A stretch of 64,000 nucleotides of DNA from Pseudoips prasinana (taxonomy: Eukaryota > Arthropoda > Insecta > Lepidoptera > Nolidae), in assembly GCA_951640165.1 (NCBI GenBank), contig OX621246.1:36474501-36538500 (forward strand), read 5' to 3'. Below, in pieces: positions 63,690 through 64,000 of the stretch (positions within the stretch are counted from its first letter, which is position 1; each line of letters opens with the position of its first letter). Under the pieces are notes generated by a model. That model was not told where the DNA came from and searched no databases. It worked only from the letters and a program-made list of their open reading frames with translations. The position numbers and the translations under genes are program-made.

Positions 63690-63900
63690 AGTAGGCTAAA
63701 TATCGTTACTGTTATAAAATAAATCTTATTGTAAATTATTTCCTACAATCCGTGTACCTAAATATCTATATGTACCTAGAAATAATTATAAATTAATTAT
63801 ATATTACTGCGAACATGTTCTGACGATTTACAAGCGCTTTTTTAAAGTCTACGTGAATAAAAACCTTTTTTATTTATTTATTTTATTTCATTTATTTATT
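63690..63900 (+). mobile_element. LINE 3' tail
   Basis: GAACATGTTCTGACGATTTA, CAAGCGCTTTTTTAAAGTCT and ACGTGAATAAAAACCTTTTT precede a TATTTATTTATTTTATTTCA tail. Confidence 0.65.
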
Positions 63901-63904
63901 TATG

Positions 63905-64000
63905 CCTGATCTCTTCCCGGTCGTGATGGTCAGTCGACCGATGGGTCGATTATGAGAGTGAGGAAATAGGAAGAGCGTTGTGTTTGAATACACACTTGTA
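63905..64000 (+). mobile_element. SINE S1 internal part, cut by window end
   Basis: TGATCTCTTCCCGGTCGTGA, then ATTATGAGAGTGAGGAAATA and GTTTGAATACACACTTGTA follow the order of the S1 body. Confidence 0.6.

Overview
This is eukaryotic DNA, almost certainly from a moth or butterfly (Lepidoptera). The evidence is an AT-rich background, consensus GT-AG introns, several tRNA-headed SINE families, the lepidopteran 'GGACAAAGGCCTCCCC' repeat, Helitron-like elements ending in CTAG, and many mariner, PIF-Harbinger and non-LTR elements. The order is inferred from repeat content; I cannot name the species.

Only one ordinary host gene is recognised. It is an alanine aminotransferase-like, PLP-dependent gene on the + strand, with six coding exons at 29055-29144, 31182-31276, 36627-36817, 39297-39499, 58410-58532 and 61274-61480. 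All exon junctions join in frame. The N-terminal exon(s) and the C-terminal third lie outside the window or were not found. The introns are 2.0 to 18.9 kb long and packed with transposons.

Region 1-29 kb: SINEs, LINE tails, MITEs and relics, often nested (mariner in SINE, LINE in SINE, SINE in SINE, MITE in SINE). It holds a nearly complete mariner with one frameshift (3759-5082) and an intact 1282-bp cecropia/Hsmar1-like mariner (26519-27800) sitting in the 5' end of a Helitron-like element.

Region 29-40 kb: aminotransferase exons 1-4. A second, almost identical copy of the 1282-bp mariner lies at 33320-34601 in inverted orientation, so the two copies flank the first two visible exons. A decayed mariner of another subfamily precedes exon 3.

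Region 40-58.4 kb: a single 18.9-kb intron. It contains a Jockey-superfamily LINE 3' half (41230-42455), a 2.25-kb Helitron-like element with about nine degenerate internal repeats (44656-46906), and a PIF-Harbinger element (48900-55939). The Harbinger's two opposed genes are interleaved: each intron contains an exon of the other gene. Its MADF gene is broken by a 3.2-kb DNA transposon (52170-55367), which itself carries a 3' fragment of an R1-type LINE.

Region 58.4-64 kb: exons 5 and 6 plus SINE and LINE relics.

Throughout the window there are very clean inverted duplications with arms of 10-60 bp. Many have a spacer of exactly 4 nt, which looks like a shared snap-back mechanism or an assembly artefact.
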